A DNA stretch of 43,825 nucleotides from Nostoc mirabile CHAB5784 (GCF_020829645.1 NZ_JAIVFS010000068.1:1536-45360), one strand, 5' to 3'; positions 10,101 to 18,498 are shown, numbered from the stretch's first letter. A program made the numbers and translations. Notes: a model not told the origin generated them from the letters alone.

Positions 10101-10524
10101 AAGTTTCTGGACAAGAAATACCTAATGCTTCAAAATTGACTTTAATTAGGTTTGTAAGAATAATCGCATACAGTGCTGGTGCTGCTGCCCAGCTAAAAAA
10201 GTATCCTAAAGCTACGTAACGGCCCAAGCCAGGAAAGTTCTTTAGTAGCCTTGTGGTATAGCTTGGTGTTCCTCCGGCGACATCTGGCCAATGTCTACCT
10301 AGACTTTGTACCTGCAAGTTGAGTAGAAAGGAGATGATTGTGCCAAATAACCAAACTAAGATAGCTTTAGACCCTAACGCTGCATGAATAATGGGAGCAG
10401 TACCAATCCATCCCACGTGACCCGTTAAGCCAAAGCCCCAGGTTTCGAGATAACTCAGAGTCTGTGGTAGGCGCATTACCAAGCGTTGATTTTTCTCTGC
10501 CTGTACAAAATTTTTAGTAAGCAT
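7141..10524 (-). CDS. APC-permease-like membrane domain fused to PAS, GGDEF and EAL domains
   Basis: This 1127-residue fusion starts with about 440 residues of amino-acid-permease (APC) type, with some 11-12 hydrophobic helices and a GFGLTGHVGWIG stretch in helix 1. Two more helices follow (about 465-490 and 501-520). Then come a PAS domain (about 540-640), a coiled-coil (about 640-690), a GGDEF domain and an EAL domain. The cyclase site is intact (GGDEF at 769-773) with an I-site RVGD at 760-763. The phosphodiesterase residues are also present: EAL at 898-900, NFS, EITET, DDFGTG at 1021-1026, KID, AEGIET and GQGY. It should make and/or break cyclic di-GMP in response to a ligand or small molecule at the membrane. 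Whether the permease part still transports is unknown. The single frame shows no break, so the fusion is real in this sequence. Confidence 0.9.
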   Translation of the reverse strand: MLTKNFVQAEKNQRLVMRLPQTLSYLETWGFGLTGHVGWIGTAPIIHAALGSKAILVWLFGTIISFLLNLQVQSLGRHWPDVAGGTPSYTTRLLKNFPGLGRYVALGYFFSWAAAPALYAIILTNLIKVNFEALGISCPETFLKVLFTAIPFILAFSGTRALALLHLFFVFPAILLLLLFCIQGVVWSAFSTTSFKLILTSTDSLSFGEWAKWFFLASYSIYACETTSSFVADSRHPHKTLRFLTVAAWLIPAVFLGGSWVLMCSAPNPTIDDDVFLNLVEASKPFWGESASFIVTLLITISCLLSAATAVSNSPRILYQLALDGELSPLFASVSPQGVLGPAILVTFLLSLLCLNLGNVPQLVTVAGTCYLVSIMGLHLGLWLCRGKPQVLWPWWSLGFFCVEAVVLIVGGLAWNWIDFLVGLLLPILLMIGDVALRRLKFSPLHLKWWTQNYDVRSGKNNQDFVVLQVIVLVSLICITATSSWVIRDLLDTNYQNIHNSLLAILLVTLSFAGVAIACWTTLPQIVAIDNARKQAKSLFITTLDTVPDTVLVLDENGKICQTNTAAEELFQTNVQQLLGKKLNQLLISYRGKPEQWSIRSEQTLKINQGVRIVESTISQPFNSQLREYIVIIRDITKRKLVEKELVQYRHQLEQMVLERTIELIRVNQQLEQDIIKRQQAQEQLLHNSLHDGLTGLPNQRLFLERVQGAIERTKEQNKYLFAVLFLDLDRFKVVNDSLGHLLGNQLLIEISHRLKSVLRVGDIVARFGGDEFTILIEEIEDISTAIQVAERIKKVLALPFQLNEHRVFTNASIGIALSKADYEQAGQILRDADVAMYCAKSLGKARYEVFDRKMHEGASLLLELETALRNALLKQEEFRLDYQPIISLTTGKLIGFEALIRWHHPERGLISPQDFIPLAEETGMIVSIGQWVLYEACHQMHKWHKQFPSSLPLTISVNFSGKQITQPDVFKQVKHILQETGLKPCSLKLEITETFLMDNFELAITVLSQLAALNVEMHMDDFGTGYSSLNYLHRLPIKTLKIDRSFVNNIGSRGENLEIVRAIVTLAHNLNMSVTAEGIETVEQLAQLKALQCDYGQGYFFLPAMEGAEVETLLAANLCYKNFLKR

Positions 10525-10748
10525 TGTTTCTTAGCGAGATTTACTGGCCTTTTCACTCAATAGCCGAATATTGCTGTACTTAGCTTCAGTATAAACGCTG
10601 AACTTATCGGAAAAATCACTTAATTATTACCACCTTTTATCGAGGAAGGCAGGAGGGAGAGGGCAGTTCTTGATGGGGTGATTTCCCCCAAGCTTTTAGC
10701 CCCCTTCGCCCTGCCTCTTCGTTGAACTCAACACTTCTGGAGTTATAG

Positions 10749-11587
10749 CTATAGCTTTTGCAACAACTCCTGAGTTAACTGAAAGAACGCTTTTGAACCA
10801 GCTGATTGGGGAGCATTTAAAACAGCTGGCATAAAACTATCAACAGCCTTAGCAACGTTGACATCAACTGGTATTTGTACTTTACAAATTTTTTCTACAC
10901 CGAAATCTTCAACAACGCGGTGCATCACTTGTTTATAGTATCTGCCAGTAAGAAGATTAGCGCTGGACATGCTAAATACAATTCCCAGCATTTTTATATC
11001 TATTTTGGTTTCATGCCCGTGACTGTCTTTTAATTGTGCAATACGTCTTTCAAGCAGTTGAATACCTACTACAGATAAGGGTTCGGGTTTAGCAGGAAGT
11101 ATGTAAAAATCACTGGCAGCTAAAGCGCTACGAGTCAATAAATTATATCCAGGCGCACAATCCAAGAGGATAAAATCATATTCTTGACGTACAGGTTTTA
11201 AAATCTTATTGATCAAGACTCTTTCAAAGCGATTCCAAATTGTTTCAAAGTCCTGTTCACCCAAAGCAGTTGCTTGCTGATGCAACATCTCTGACACAAC
11301 AAATTCATCATATAAGTCGATATCTCCTGGCAATAAATCCAGTCCGGGAAGATTACAAACCTGGGATTGAATGATATCTTGAAGTGTCAATTTTGCTTCT
11401 GGTTCGGGATTGATAACTTGGTCTATCAGATACCTAAATGTCTTACTTTGTTTACGACGCTTGGCAAAATCTAAAGGCGACATCAAACTGAGTGTGGCGC
11501 TAATTTGGCTGTCTAAATCAAGAACAAGCACTCGCTTGCCATGATTTTTAGCTAAACAGGTAGCTAAGTTTACGGTGAGGGTGGTTT
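10749..11587 (-). CDS. parA: ParA-family ATPase, 3' exon (gene split by a group II intron)
   Basis: This exon encodes residues 17-294 and the last two bases of codon 16. Joined to the 5' exon at 14043-14088, it gives a 294-residue ParA/Soj-type ATPase in one frame (46 + 839 bases = 295 codons). The join rebuilds KGGVGKTTLTVNLA, the deviant Walker A. Further on come VLVLDLDSQ, the Walker B-like FILLDCAPG and a C-terminal helical region. Such ATPases move plasmids, chromosomes or protein cargo on DNA or the membrane. No parB lies nearby, so the cargo is unknown. Without splicing, a GTG at 11531 could start a fragment that lacks the P-loop and would be inactive. Confidence 0.85.
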
Positions 11588-11628
11588 GTTACCCTAAGCC
11601 AATTTGTCACCAAATTGACTCGGCTTCA

Positions 11629-11662
11629 AAACCGTGCTTGAGACTTTCGCCTCACACGGCTC
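11629..11662 (-). ncRNA. Group II intron domain V
   Basis: The minus strand begins GAGCCGTGTGAGGCGAAAGT and closes with CTCAAGCACGGTTT. This is the 34-base catalytic hairpin, with AGC at the foot of the stem and a GAAA tetraloop. Domain VI (about 11588-11628) follows and ends the intron. Confidence 0.9.
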
Positions 11663-11702
11663 CTCAACAATGCGGCTCTTGTTACGAGTACCTCTTTCAT
11701 GG

Positions 11703-13397
11703 TTATGCACCATGTTTTTGGTCATGGCAGTGTCCGTGGAGTGCTTGTAAATTGGAAGTACGTTTATTATTCCGATTCAAGTCGAAGTGGTCAACTTCGA
11801 TTAAATCTTCTAATCGGAAATGTAGACCACAGTAAACACATTTACCCTTTTGGGTTTTCAAGAGTTTACCTACTATAGGTCTTGTACCAGGATAGGTAAA
11901 TATCCTGGTACACCAGTAAATCCAATCTCCATCAAATGGGCTGCGAATATCTTTGACATTAACGTGAATTTCAATAGGTGTGAGTCGATGTTGAGATAAA
12001 GATGTCTCCTCATCCGAGAAATCCCATTTATTTTTCTCGTCTACGTGCCAATATTTATTAACAATCCAATTCATTGGCTTCATAGGATGCCTACGTTTAA
12101 CCCATCTCATTAGCTTTTCCCATAGCCAATGGTCAATATCTCCAAAGATTTCCTTGGAGTTAACTGAACAATAGTAATTTGCCCAACCTTGAATAACCGG
12201 GTTAAGTTCCCGAATTAATCTGGATTGAGGGGCAGTTTTTAGCCCATCTACTGTTTGGCTTAGTTTGGTTTTATGCCGGAGTATAGCTTCTTTTGTAGGT
12301 GTAATGATGGTCTTAAACTGTTTGTCCCAACTCCACGTTTGTTCATAACGGCTACCTCCTTTCATGGTTCTTCTATTTCGTTTGCCCAGTGGATACTGTC
12401 GAATAGAAAAGCCAAGGAAGTCAAAGCCAGGTTCATGTTCTTCATGAGGCATGAATGTATGAACAATTTTGGTTTTTGTGGGACTAAGTTCTAAACCCAT
12501 TTTGCTCAACCATTCTGCTGCTAGAGCTTGAGCATTTTTGACCACATCTAGGTTGCGGTGCATGATAATGAAGTCATCAGCATATCTAACAATTTGGAGG
12601 TTCCAGGCAGTATTTGTACCGTTAACCATCTTTTGTTTTGGTACTGATTTAACTAGGTGTTCCTCAAGTCCGTGTAATGCTATATTCGCCAAAAGCGGCG
12701 AAATCACACCACCTTGGGGCGTACCTTCTTTTGTGGGGAATAATTTTCCCCCCTCCATAACACCTGCTTTGAGCCAAGCTTTAATTGCCCTTCTCATCAC
12801 GGGAAAGGTGCCAAGCTTAGAGAGCAGCATTTTGTGATTGATTTTGTCAAAACATTTTTTGATATCAGCATCCAGGACGTATTTATCCTTTCTACAAATA
12901 CCGAGAAAAATGTACTTGATTGCGTCATGGGCTGACCTTCCAGGTCTAAAGCCGTATGAATGGGCTTCAAATTTAGCTTCCCATTCTGGCTCAAGAGCAA
13001 GCTTTACGAGAGCTTGTGCTGCTCTGTCTCGCATGATAGGTATTCCCAAAGGTCGCTTTTCCTGTTTTCCTGGTTTGGGAATCCAAACCCTTCTTATCGG
13101 AGTTGCTTTATTTGGGATAGCCAGGTCTTTGGCTAGGGCTAACCTTTGTTTGGGGGTGAGTGATTTTACCCCGTCAATTCCGGCTGTACGTTTGCCGCGA
13201 TTATCCTGAGTTACCTTTCTGGCACAGAGCAGTTTTGCTGCCCTGGATTTGATTAGAAGCCTTTGAAGTTTACGCACTCCTTTGACATCACCACGAGCTG
13301 AGGCTTGATAAATTCTTTTTTGGAGCTTGAAGACTTGTACCTCTAGCTTACGCCAAGGTATGTCCTTCCATTCATACATCGTCACAGACGTGTTCAT
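11703..13397 (-). CDS. ltrA: Group II intron reverse transcriptase/maturase with HNH endonuclease domain
   Basis: An intact LtrA-type protein. I chose the ATG at 13397 (MNTSVTMYEWKDIPW), which is the usual start in this family and gives 564 residues; the frame is open up to an ATG at 13499 (598 residues). Counting from that upstream ATG, the order is RT0-RT7 with YADD at 306-309, the GTPQGGVISPLL block at about 259-270, a maturase/GIIM domain at about 400-470, and a C-terminal HNH nuclease with CVYC at 554-557, EVDH at 568-571 and HGHC at 588-591. All key residues are present, so splicing help and retrohoming both look possible. Confidence 0.93.
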   Translation of the reverse strand: MNTSVTMYEWKDIPWRKLEVQVFKLQKRIYQASARGDVKGVRKLQRLLIKSRAAKLLCARKVTQDNRGKRTAGIDGVKSLTPKQRLALAKDLAIPNKATPIRRVWIPKPGKQEKRPLGIPIMRDRAAQALVKLALEPEWEAKFEAHSYGFRPGRSAHDAIKYIFLGICRKDKYVLDADIKKCFDKINHKMLLSKLGTFPVMRRAIKAWLKAGVMEGGKLFPTKEGTPQGGVISPLLANIALHGLEEHLVKSVPKQKMVNGTNTAWNLQIVRYADDFIIMHRNLDVVKNAQALAAEWLSKMGLELSPTKTKIVHTFMPHEEHEPGFDFLGFSIRQYPLGKRNRRTMKGGSRYEQTWSWDKQFKTIITPTKEAILRHKTKLSQTVDGLKTAPQSRLIRELNPVIQGWANYYCSVNSKEIFGDIDHWLWEKLMRWVKRRHPMKPMNWIVNKYWHVDEKNKWDFSDEETSLSQHRLTPIEIHVNVKDIRSPFDGDWIYWCTRIFTYPGTRPIVGKLLKTQKGKCVYCGLHFRLEDLIEVDHFDLNRNNKRTSNLQALHGHCHDQKHGA

Positions 13398-13654
13398 GAC
13401 TTTTTGACTCCTACTGGGTCTTTTATCTTCCGCATTATCGTGCTTCTGTCGGCGTATCCCTGGTATTACCCAGGGCATTAGCTTTTGAAGCAATCCCACC
13501 CAACGTGTCCATGCGCCTGACTGGCTGCTCAGTTATCGACTATACCTGAGAGGTACACGTGGGTTACTTCGTTCCTAGCGTTCGTTTGACGGTGGGTTTA
13601 GGTTCCTACTATCCTCCGGGCTGTTTGTGGGTGATAAACCCACTCTGGAGTGAT

Positions 13655-13680
13655 TGCAAGAAACAGGAAACTTTCTTGCA
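13655..13680 (-). other. Candidate EBS1 stem-loop of the group II intron
   Basis: A perfect 9-bp stem (TGCAAGAAA / TTTCTTGCA) encloses the loop GTTTCCTG on the intron strand. TTCCTG in the loop can pair with TAGGAA, the last six bases of the parA 5' exon (five Watson-Crick pairs and one U-G). That is what an exon-binding site 1 should do, and the place within domain I is suitable. Confidence 0.65.
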
Positions 13681-14042
13681 CCTTCAGCCGTGTCATTTTG
13701 ACTCAAGCTCGTAAAATCGGGTGAGCTTGTTGGCGGTAACGGAGGTTCAGACGTAGATTTGCTTTCGCTAACCATATCCACCCAGTTGGCGGGGATTTCA
13801 TACCGATTTTCTGATTACCCGCTTTACATCCCGCTTCACTGTGTGGGTTGTCAAGCCACCCAGTGGGGATGTTACTATCCCCTATCACTTAGGGGGTAGG
13901 GAATTGAATTTGTCCTTATAAGGTCATTTTCTCGCCCTACATCGACCGCTAAGTTGTCAAGGTTTGTAAGGTTTACTTACACAAACCTTGCCTCTCGTCC
14001 CCCTGGGAGAAGGCTCCCAGGTTTAGAGAGAACGAATCGCAC

Positions 14043-14088
14043 TTCCTACGCCACCTTTCATATTTGCAGTAGCAATTACATATCCCAT
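14043..14088 (-). CDS. parA: ParA-family ATPase, 5' exon
   Basis: The 46-base exon reads MGYVIATANMKGGVG and the first base of codon 16 (lysine). It starts at the ATG at 14088, about 8 bases after an AGAGGA ribosome site. In-frame ATGs at 14112 and 14118 would lengthen the protein by 8 or 10 residues but have no such site. The intron begins directly after it, inside the codon of the ATP-binding lysine of KGGVGK. Confidence 0.85.
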
Positions 14089-14286
14089 TGGTTGAGTCCT
14101 CTGTTGACGCATTCCCATGTAGGTAGCGTACACCTGTCTCGATCTATTAAATCTTCCATTAAATTTAATATTTTCGGAATCTCAACGAAGAGGCAGAGGA
14201 CAGGGAGCAGGGAGCAGGGGGAAATGACTTTTGACTTCCCCGAACGCAAATTTATCTCCAAGAGTTGGGGCTGACCTGTTCCTCGT

Positions 14287-14378
14287 GCAATACGGTTCGG
14301 TTAAGGCAAGAGACGCGATTTATCGCGTCTTTGCGATTAGCGGCGTGTCATCAAAAAACCTTATCCGAACCGTATTGC
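14287..14378. mobile_element. MITE-like palindromic repeat with GCAATACGGTTCGG ends
   Basis: The left arm GCAATACGGTTCGGTTAAGG (14287-14306) pairs with the right arm (14359-14378) in 19 of 20 positions. A smaller palindrome, AGACGCGATTTATCGCGTCT, lies inside. It has no coding capacity. The rest of the spacer between parA and the next gene (14089-14491) contains a short AGGGAGC tract near 14200 and no gene. Confidence 0.8.
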
Positions 14379-14491
14379 TTCCTCGTAGCGTGGGTGGATT
14401 TACGCGGTGCTGTATTAGTAAAATTGCTGTCACTTTGGTTGAAAGCTAGATACCATTAGATTCGGCGTGTTTACTGTTCGGGAGTGCCAAA

Positions 14492-15664
14492 ATGTCTAAA
14501 CAGCTGGGTCAAAAAATCGCACCTACACCTATATCAAATGATATCAATGTGGTGGATTTGATTGATCAATACTTTACCGCTTACAACTCAGCGCGGTTGC
14601 GGGAAATCTGCCAACTACTGAGTCGTGATGTGCTAACGGAAGGTGTTACGGTGGGAGTTAGCCTTTCCGGTGCGATGACGCCAGCAGGATTCGGGGTTTC
14701 AGCGCTTGCACCCTTAATTCGCAACGGCTTTATTGATTGGATGATTAGCACTGGTGCAAATCTTTACCACGATATGCACTACGGTTTGGGTTTTGAACTT
14801 TTTGCTGGTAATCCGTTTTTGGATGATGTGAAACTGCGCCAGGAAGGCACTATTCGCATTTATGATATTATCTTTGGTTACGATGTGCTACTAGAAACTG
14901 ATGCATTCATCCGCAAGATTCTGCAAGGGGAAGCGTTTCAGAAGCGGATGGGAACTGCTGAGTTTCACTATTTACTGGGTAAGTATGTTCGAGAAGTAGA
15001 AAAGCAACTGGGTGTACAGCATTCCTGCTTGCTTGCTACAGCTTATGAGTATGGCGTGCCTATATATACGTCTTCTCCAGGAGATAGTTCAATTGGGATG
15101 AACGTGGCGGCTTTGGCTTTGGAAGGTTCGCAGTTGGTATTAGATCCATCAATTGACGTAAATGAAACGGCTGCGATCGCATATAATGCCCGTGAATCTG
15201 GAGGTAAAAGTGCGGCTGTAATTCTGGGTGGCGGTAGTCCCAAAAACTTTTTGCTCCAAACCCAACCGCAACTTCACGAAGTATTGGGGCTAGAAGAACG
15301 AGGACACGATTACTTTGTGCAGTTTACCGATGCGCGTCCAGATACAGGCGGTTTGTCTGGAGCAACCCCATCGGAAGCTGTCAGTTGGGGTAAGATTGAC
15401 CCGGAAGAGTTACCTAACACTATTGTTTGTTATACCGATAGCACGATCGCTCTACCACTGGTAACAGCATACGTCTTGAACAAATGCCAGCCTCGTCCCC
15501 TGAAGCGTGTGTACGACAGGCGAGAAGCTATTTTGGATAAACTGCAAAAAGACTATCTAGCAGCCAAAACCCAACCATCTGATCAGGTTCCAGCAGCAGT
15601 GGCTGACAGTGCCCAAAAGCAAACAGCGACTTATCCTTGTGGGCGGTTGATTCCGAATATGTAG
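14492..15664 (+). CDS. Deoxyhypusine-synthase-like protein (possible homospermidine synthase)
   Basis: The protein has 390 residues with the full deoxyhypusine synthase fold pattern: SLSGAMTPAGFG at about 58-69, TGANLYHD at 87-94, PGDSSIGMN at 196-204, ILGGGSPKNFLL with the catalytic Lys251 at 245-255, and GGLSGATPSEAVSWGKI at 286-302. Eukaryotic and archaeal enzymes move the aminobutyl group of spermidine to eIF5A using NAD. Bacteria have no eIF5A, and related bacterial and plant enzymes make homospermidine. A role in polyamine synthesis is the best guess. A GGGAG ribosome site sits 7 bases before the ATG. The neighbours give no further hint. Confidence 0.88.
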   Translation: MSKQLGQKIAPTPISNDINVVDLIDQYFTAYNSARLREICQLLSRDVLTEGVTVGVSLSGAMTPAGFGVSALAPLIRNGFIDWMISTGANLYHDMHYGLGFELFAGNPFLDDVKLRQEGTIRIYDIIFGYDVLLETDAFIRKILQGEAFQKRMGTAEFHYLLGKYVREVEKQLGVQHSCLLATAYEYGVPIYTSSPGDSSIGMNVAALALEGSQLVLDPSIDVNETAAIAYNARESGGKSAAVILGGGSPKNFLLQTQPQLHEVLGLEERGHDYFVQFTDARPDTGGLSGATPSEAVSWGKIDPEELPNTIVCYTDSTIALPLVTAYVLNKCQPRPLKRVYDRREAILDKLQKDYLAAKTQPSDQVPAAVADSAQKQTATYPCGRLIPNM

Positions 15665-15665
15665 G

Positions 15666-15707
<42 letters not shown>

Positions 15708-15760
15708 CAGGGGAGAAAAATTTTCCCCTCTGCAAGAGCAACACCCCGCCCCTCTGCCCC

Positions 15761-17665
15761 TCATCTCTTGCGTCCAATCAACAAATAAGTGGTCATTTTC
15801 CCTTTGCCTTGAACTTCGATTTCGCCCCGCTTTTCAAATAAAAATTCATCACACAAAGACTTATAAGTATCTTCTGTAACTTGGATTTTACCAACAATAC
15901 CTTGGGATTCCATGCATCTAGCGATGTTTACCGTGTTTCCCCAGAGATCATAAGTAAATTTGTTGAAGTCAATTACTCCTGCGACTACGGAACCGCGATG
16001 GATACCGATACGGATGCTGAAGTTTTGGTTATTCTCAGTATTAAATAGAGCGATCGCAGTTTGCATCTGGAGTGCAATTTGAGCGATCGCTTGAGCATGA
16101 TCCCGGCGGCGTGTGGGCAAACCACCAATTACTATATAAGCATCGCCAATGGTTTTGATTCTTTGTAAACCATGTTGTTTGGTGAGGCGATCAAAAGTTG
16201 AGAAAATCGAGTTGAGTAAGTTTACCAGTTGAATTGCACTTATAGAAGCAGCAATTTCGCTAAAGCCGACAATATCTGCAAATAGAACTGTGACATCAGC
16301 AACGTCTTCGACAATGTTAGCTTCTTCTTTCAAGGGTTTGGAGATTGCTGCTGGCAAACTATTTAGCAATAAACGTTCGGTTTCTTCCTGCTGATGGCGC
16401 AGCGCTTCTTCTGCTGTTAGTCGCTGGGTGACAGTGCGAAAAATGCCGCGAGTCGCAACTGGATAACCTTCGACAAATTTACAGTTAATATTACCTTCTA
16501 GAAAGATTGTTTGACCGTCTTTAGTAACAAATGCAGCTTTGACTTGCCCGATCTTTTCTCCTGACAGCACCCGATAAAACCTTTGCAAACAGTCTTGTTT
16601 AAACTCTAAATGTATAATATCAAAAATGTTCATATTCACAATTTCAGCTTCGCTATATCCCAAAGCTTCTCGCCATGCACGATTGACATACAAAAAACGA
16701 CCATAGGCATTGACGCATAGAATCAAATCATTAGCATTTTCAAATAAATCTCGATATCGTTCTTCACTTTCTACAAGAGCATCTTCTGCTTGTTTGCGTT
16801 TGATAAACTGGGCGATTTGACTACCAATAGAACCCACCATTTGCAATAATTCTTTATCCTTTGGTTGTACATCCCGGCTAAAGAAAACCATTACTCCTAA
16901 GATTTCACTATCGTCTAAGATGGGGAAGCCAAAAGCTGCGTGCAATCCAGCCTCAGCAGCAGGTTGCGATCGCCTTTGGTCTCCATCTTCTGTGATATCT
17001 TGAATCCACAGGGGCAAACGTCTGATCCAAATTCGACCAGGTAAGCCAACACCGGGTGTATAGGTAGTTTGCCAGGTGATTGCTTTAAACTCTCGCGCCG
17101 AAATTACTCGACTTGACCAAATTTCTACACACCTTAGTACTGCATTGAGGCTATGTTCCTGTACCGAAGTGCCAATATATTGACTTGGTGTCCAAAGTTC
17201 GCCTAAATCCCATCCCAAGTTTTGACAAATCGACTGCAAAATTTGTGGAATTACCTGTTTTACAGTTTGGGATTCTGATAATATACGAGTGATAGCATAC
17301 TGGGCACTTGTACGTTGTTCCCGTTGCTGCCGAGCAGTAATATCCCGACCAATGTAGACAATCTCTTCTAATCCTTTTATTGTTTTCGGAATTACTGAAC
17401 AAGAAAAAGCAATCAACCGCTTTTCTCTAGTCTTGGTTCGGCAAACTACCTCTAAATTCTGAAGATTTTTCTGAAAAAAAGAATGCTGGTGAATGGCTTC
17501 TATTAAGACTTGCTCATCATCAATTATCAGTGATATTGGTTTATTAATTAATTCTTCTTCACTAAAACCAAATAATTCTTGAGCTGCACGATTTACTTTT
17601 TTTATTCTCCCTAAATTACTGGTTATAAACAAAGCATCTGCCATTGCAGTAATTACTTGATCCAT
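15761..17665 (-). CDS. Class III adenylate cyclase with PAS-GAF-PAS sensor region
   Basis: The soluble 634-residue protein carries a PAS domain (about 1-115), a GAF domain (about 130-295), a second PAS with its PAC tail (about 300-420), and a class III cyclase domain (about 450-634). Metal-binding Asp464 (LFADIVGF) and Asp508 (KTIGDAY) are present. Lys504 and Asp573 (FTYDLWGN) are the usual adenine-selecting pair, so cAMP is the expected product. Asn580 of the transition-state pair is present, but the next block reads NIARCMES where most members have NxASRMES, so the arginine appears shifted with cysteine in its place. No transmembrane helix is seen. The ligand sensed by the PAS and GAF parts is unknown. 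Confidence 0.9.
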   Translation of the reverse strand: MDQVITAMADALFITSNLGRIKKVNRAAQELFGFSEEELINKPISLIIDDEQVLIEAIHQHSFFQKNLQNLEVVCRTKTREKRLIAFSCSVIPKTIKGLEEIVYIGRDITARQQREQRTSAQYAITRILSESQTVKQVIPQILQSICQNLGWDLGELWTPSQYIGTSVQEHSLNAVLRCVEIWSSRVISAREFKAITWQTTYTPGVGLPGRIWIRRLPLWIQDITEDGDQRRSQPAAEAGLHAAFGFPILDDSEILGVMVFFSRDVQPKDKELLQMVGSIGSQIAQFIKRKQAEDALVESEERYRDLFENANDLILCVNAYGRFLYVNRAWREALGYSEAEIVNMNIFDIIHLEFKQDCLQRFYRVLSGEKIGQVKAAFVTKDGQTIFLEGNINCKFVEGYPVATRGIFRTVTQRLTAEEALRHQQEETERLLLNSLPAAISKPLKEEANIVEDVADVTVLFADIVGFSEIAASISAIQLVNLLNSIFSTFDRLTKQHGLQRIKTIGDAYIVIGGLPTRRRDHAQAIAQIALQMQTAIALFNTENNQNFSIRIGIHRGSVVAGVIDFNKFTYDLWGNTVNIARCMESQGIVGKIQVTEDTYKSLCDEFLFEKRGEIEVQGKGKMTTYLLIGRKR

Positions 17666-17926
17666 GTAGTTTTTGTATTAAATTAAAGCAGAGGAACAGA
17701 GAAAATTTCAAGGTATAGTATAGAAACCTTTTAATTTGGTTGCTCAAAATTAAGTAAGTGAGCGTAAATAACATGTATTCTACCTTTTGGAGGATTGACA
17801 ATTGAATATAATTCTGATTTTTGTTAGCAGATTATACTTAATAGCGCGGTTTATAAACGGTCGCCATTTTAACAAAACCACTTCTCTGCAATCCAGCTCT
17901 GAGTAAAGCTGAAAGTTATTTAAAGT

Positions 17927-18021
17927 TATAGCGCTTCTGGGTTGAGTCTAATAGACCTAACCCCCAGACGTTTTCCTCCTAGCGTTGGGGAGTAAGATGT
18001 ATATAAATGAAAAGTGCTATA
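17927..18021. mobile_element. Small MITE-like repeat with TATAGCGCTT ends
   Basis: The left end TATAGCGCTT and right end AAGTGCTATA pair with one mismatch. The interior carries GTTGAGTCTAATAGACCTAA, of which a close variant (GTTGAGTCCAATACAGACCT) recurs near 18979, so at least two relatives lie in this 1.4-kb spacer (17666-19139). Confidence 0.6.
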
Positions 18022-18498
18022 TTGTTATGCACTTTATTAAATTATCAGATATTACAAAGCTTTGCCAATTCAAAAAGTAAACTTTTATTAGATGCAAAAT
18101 TGCATTGCGATCGCCTAAAATTTAATCTTGAGAAAGTCAGTAATTTATAAAGTTAGTCAAAACCCAATGAATCACGAGCGTCCTAATACTCTCAAAGCTG
18201 CACGATCAATTTTGTAATGTTGAAGCGTTAGAGGGTGCAGACATGATAAGTTCCTTGGGAAAAGCTCCGACAGACAGAAAATTATGACTGTAAAAATCAC
18301 GGAAAGTATTACTAGAATCACACGTCAATACATAATGATTCAATAGTTCCCAAAACCGCGATCGCACTTCCTCCCCCGATATACTCCCCCTTTTTGGGAA
18401 ATCAACCCCATGAATATGGGAAGAAGAACCGTTATCATTAAAACAAACTGATAAAACTTGGAATAATAATAGTAGCTAAGAATAATATTAAAAAAACT

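Larger units (their letters stand above)
11588..14042 (-). mobile_element. Complete group II intron (2455 bp) inserted in parA
   Basis: Both borders can be read on the minus strand. The 5' end is GTGCG at 14042, matching the GUGYG rule, and the 3' end is GGGTAAC at 11588, matching the AY rule. Removing the stretch restores the ParA frame and its Walker A motif exactly. The intron holds a long 5' ribozyme part (13500-14042), a maturase ORF and domains V and VI. Its orientation is the same as parA, so splicing could restore the mRNA. Confidence 0.9.

Noticed and set aside
7141..10524. Two separate genes (permease and GGDEF/EAL) wrongly joined
   Set aside because: The frame is continuous, has no stop or new ribosome site at the junction, and passes through additional helices and a PAS domain in natural order.
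11531..11587. ParA as a complete gene starting at GTG 11531
   Set aside because: It would lack the Walker A motif. The upstream codons and the intron borders show that the true start is at 14088.
14076..14261. A 61-codon minus-strand ORF upstream of parA
   Set aside because: It overlaps the parA 5' exon in another frame and shows no family features.
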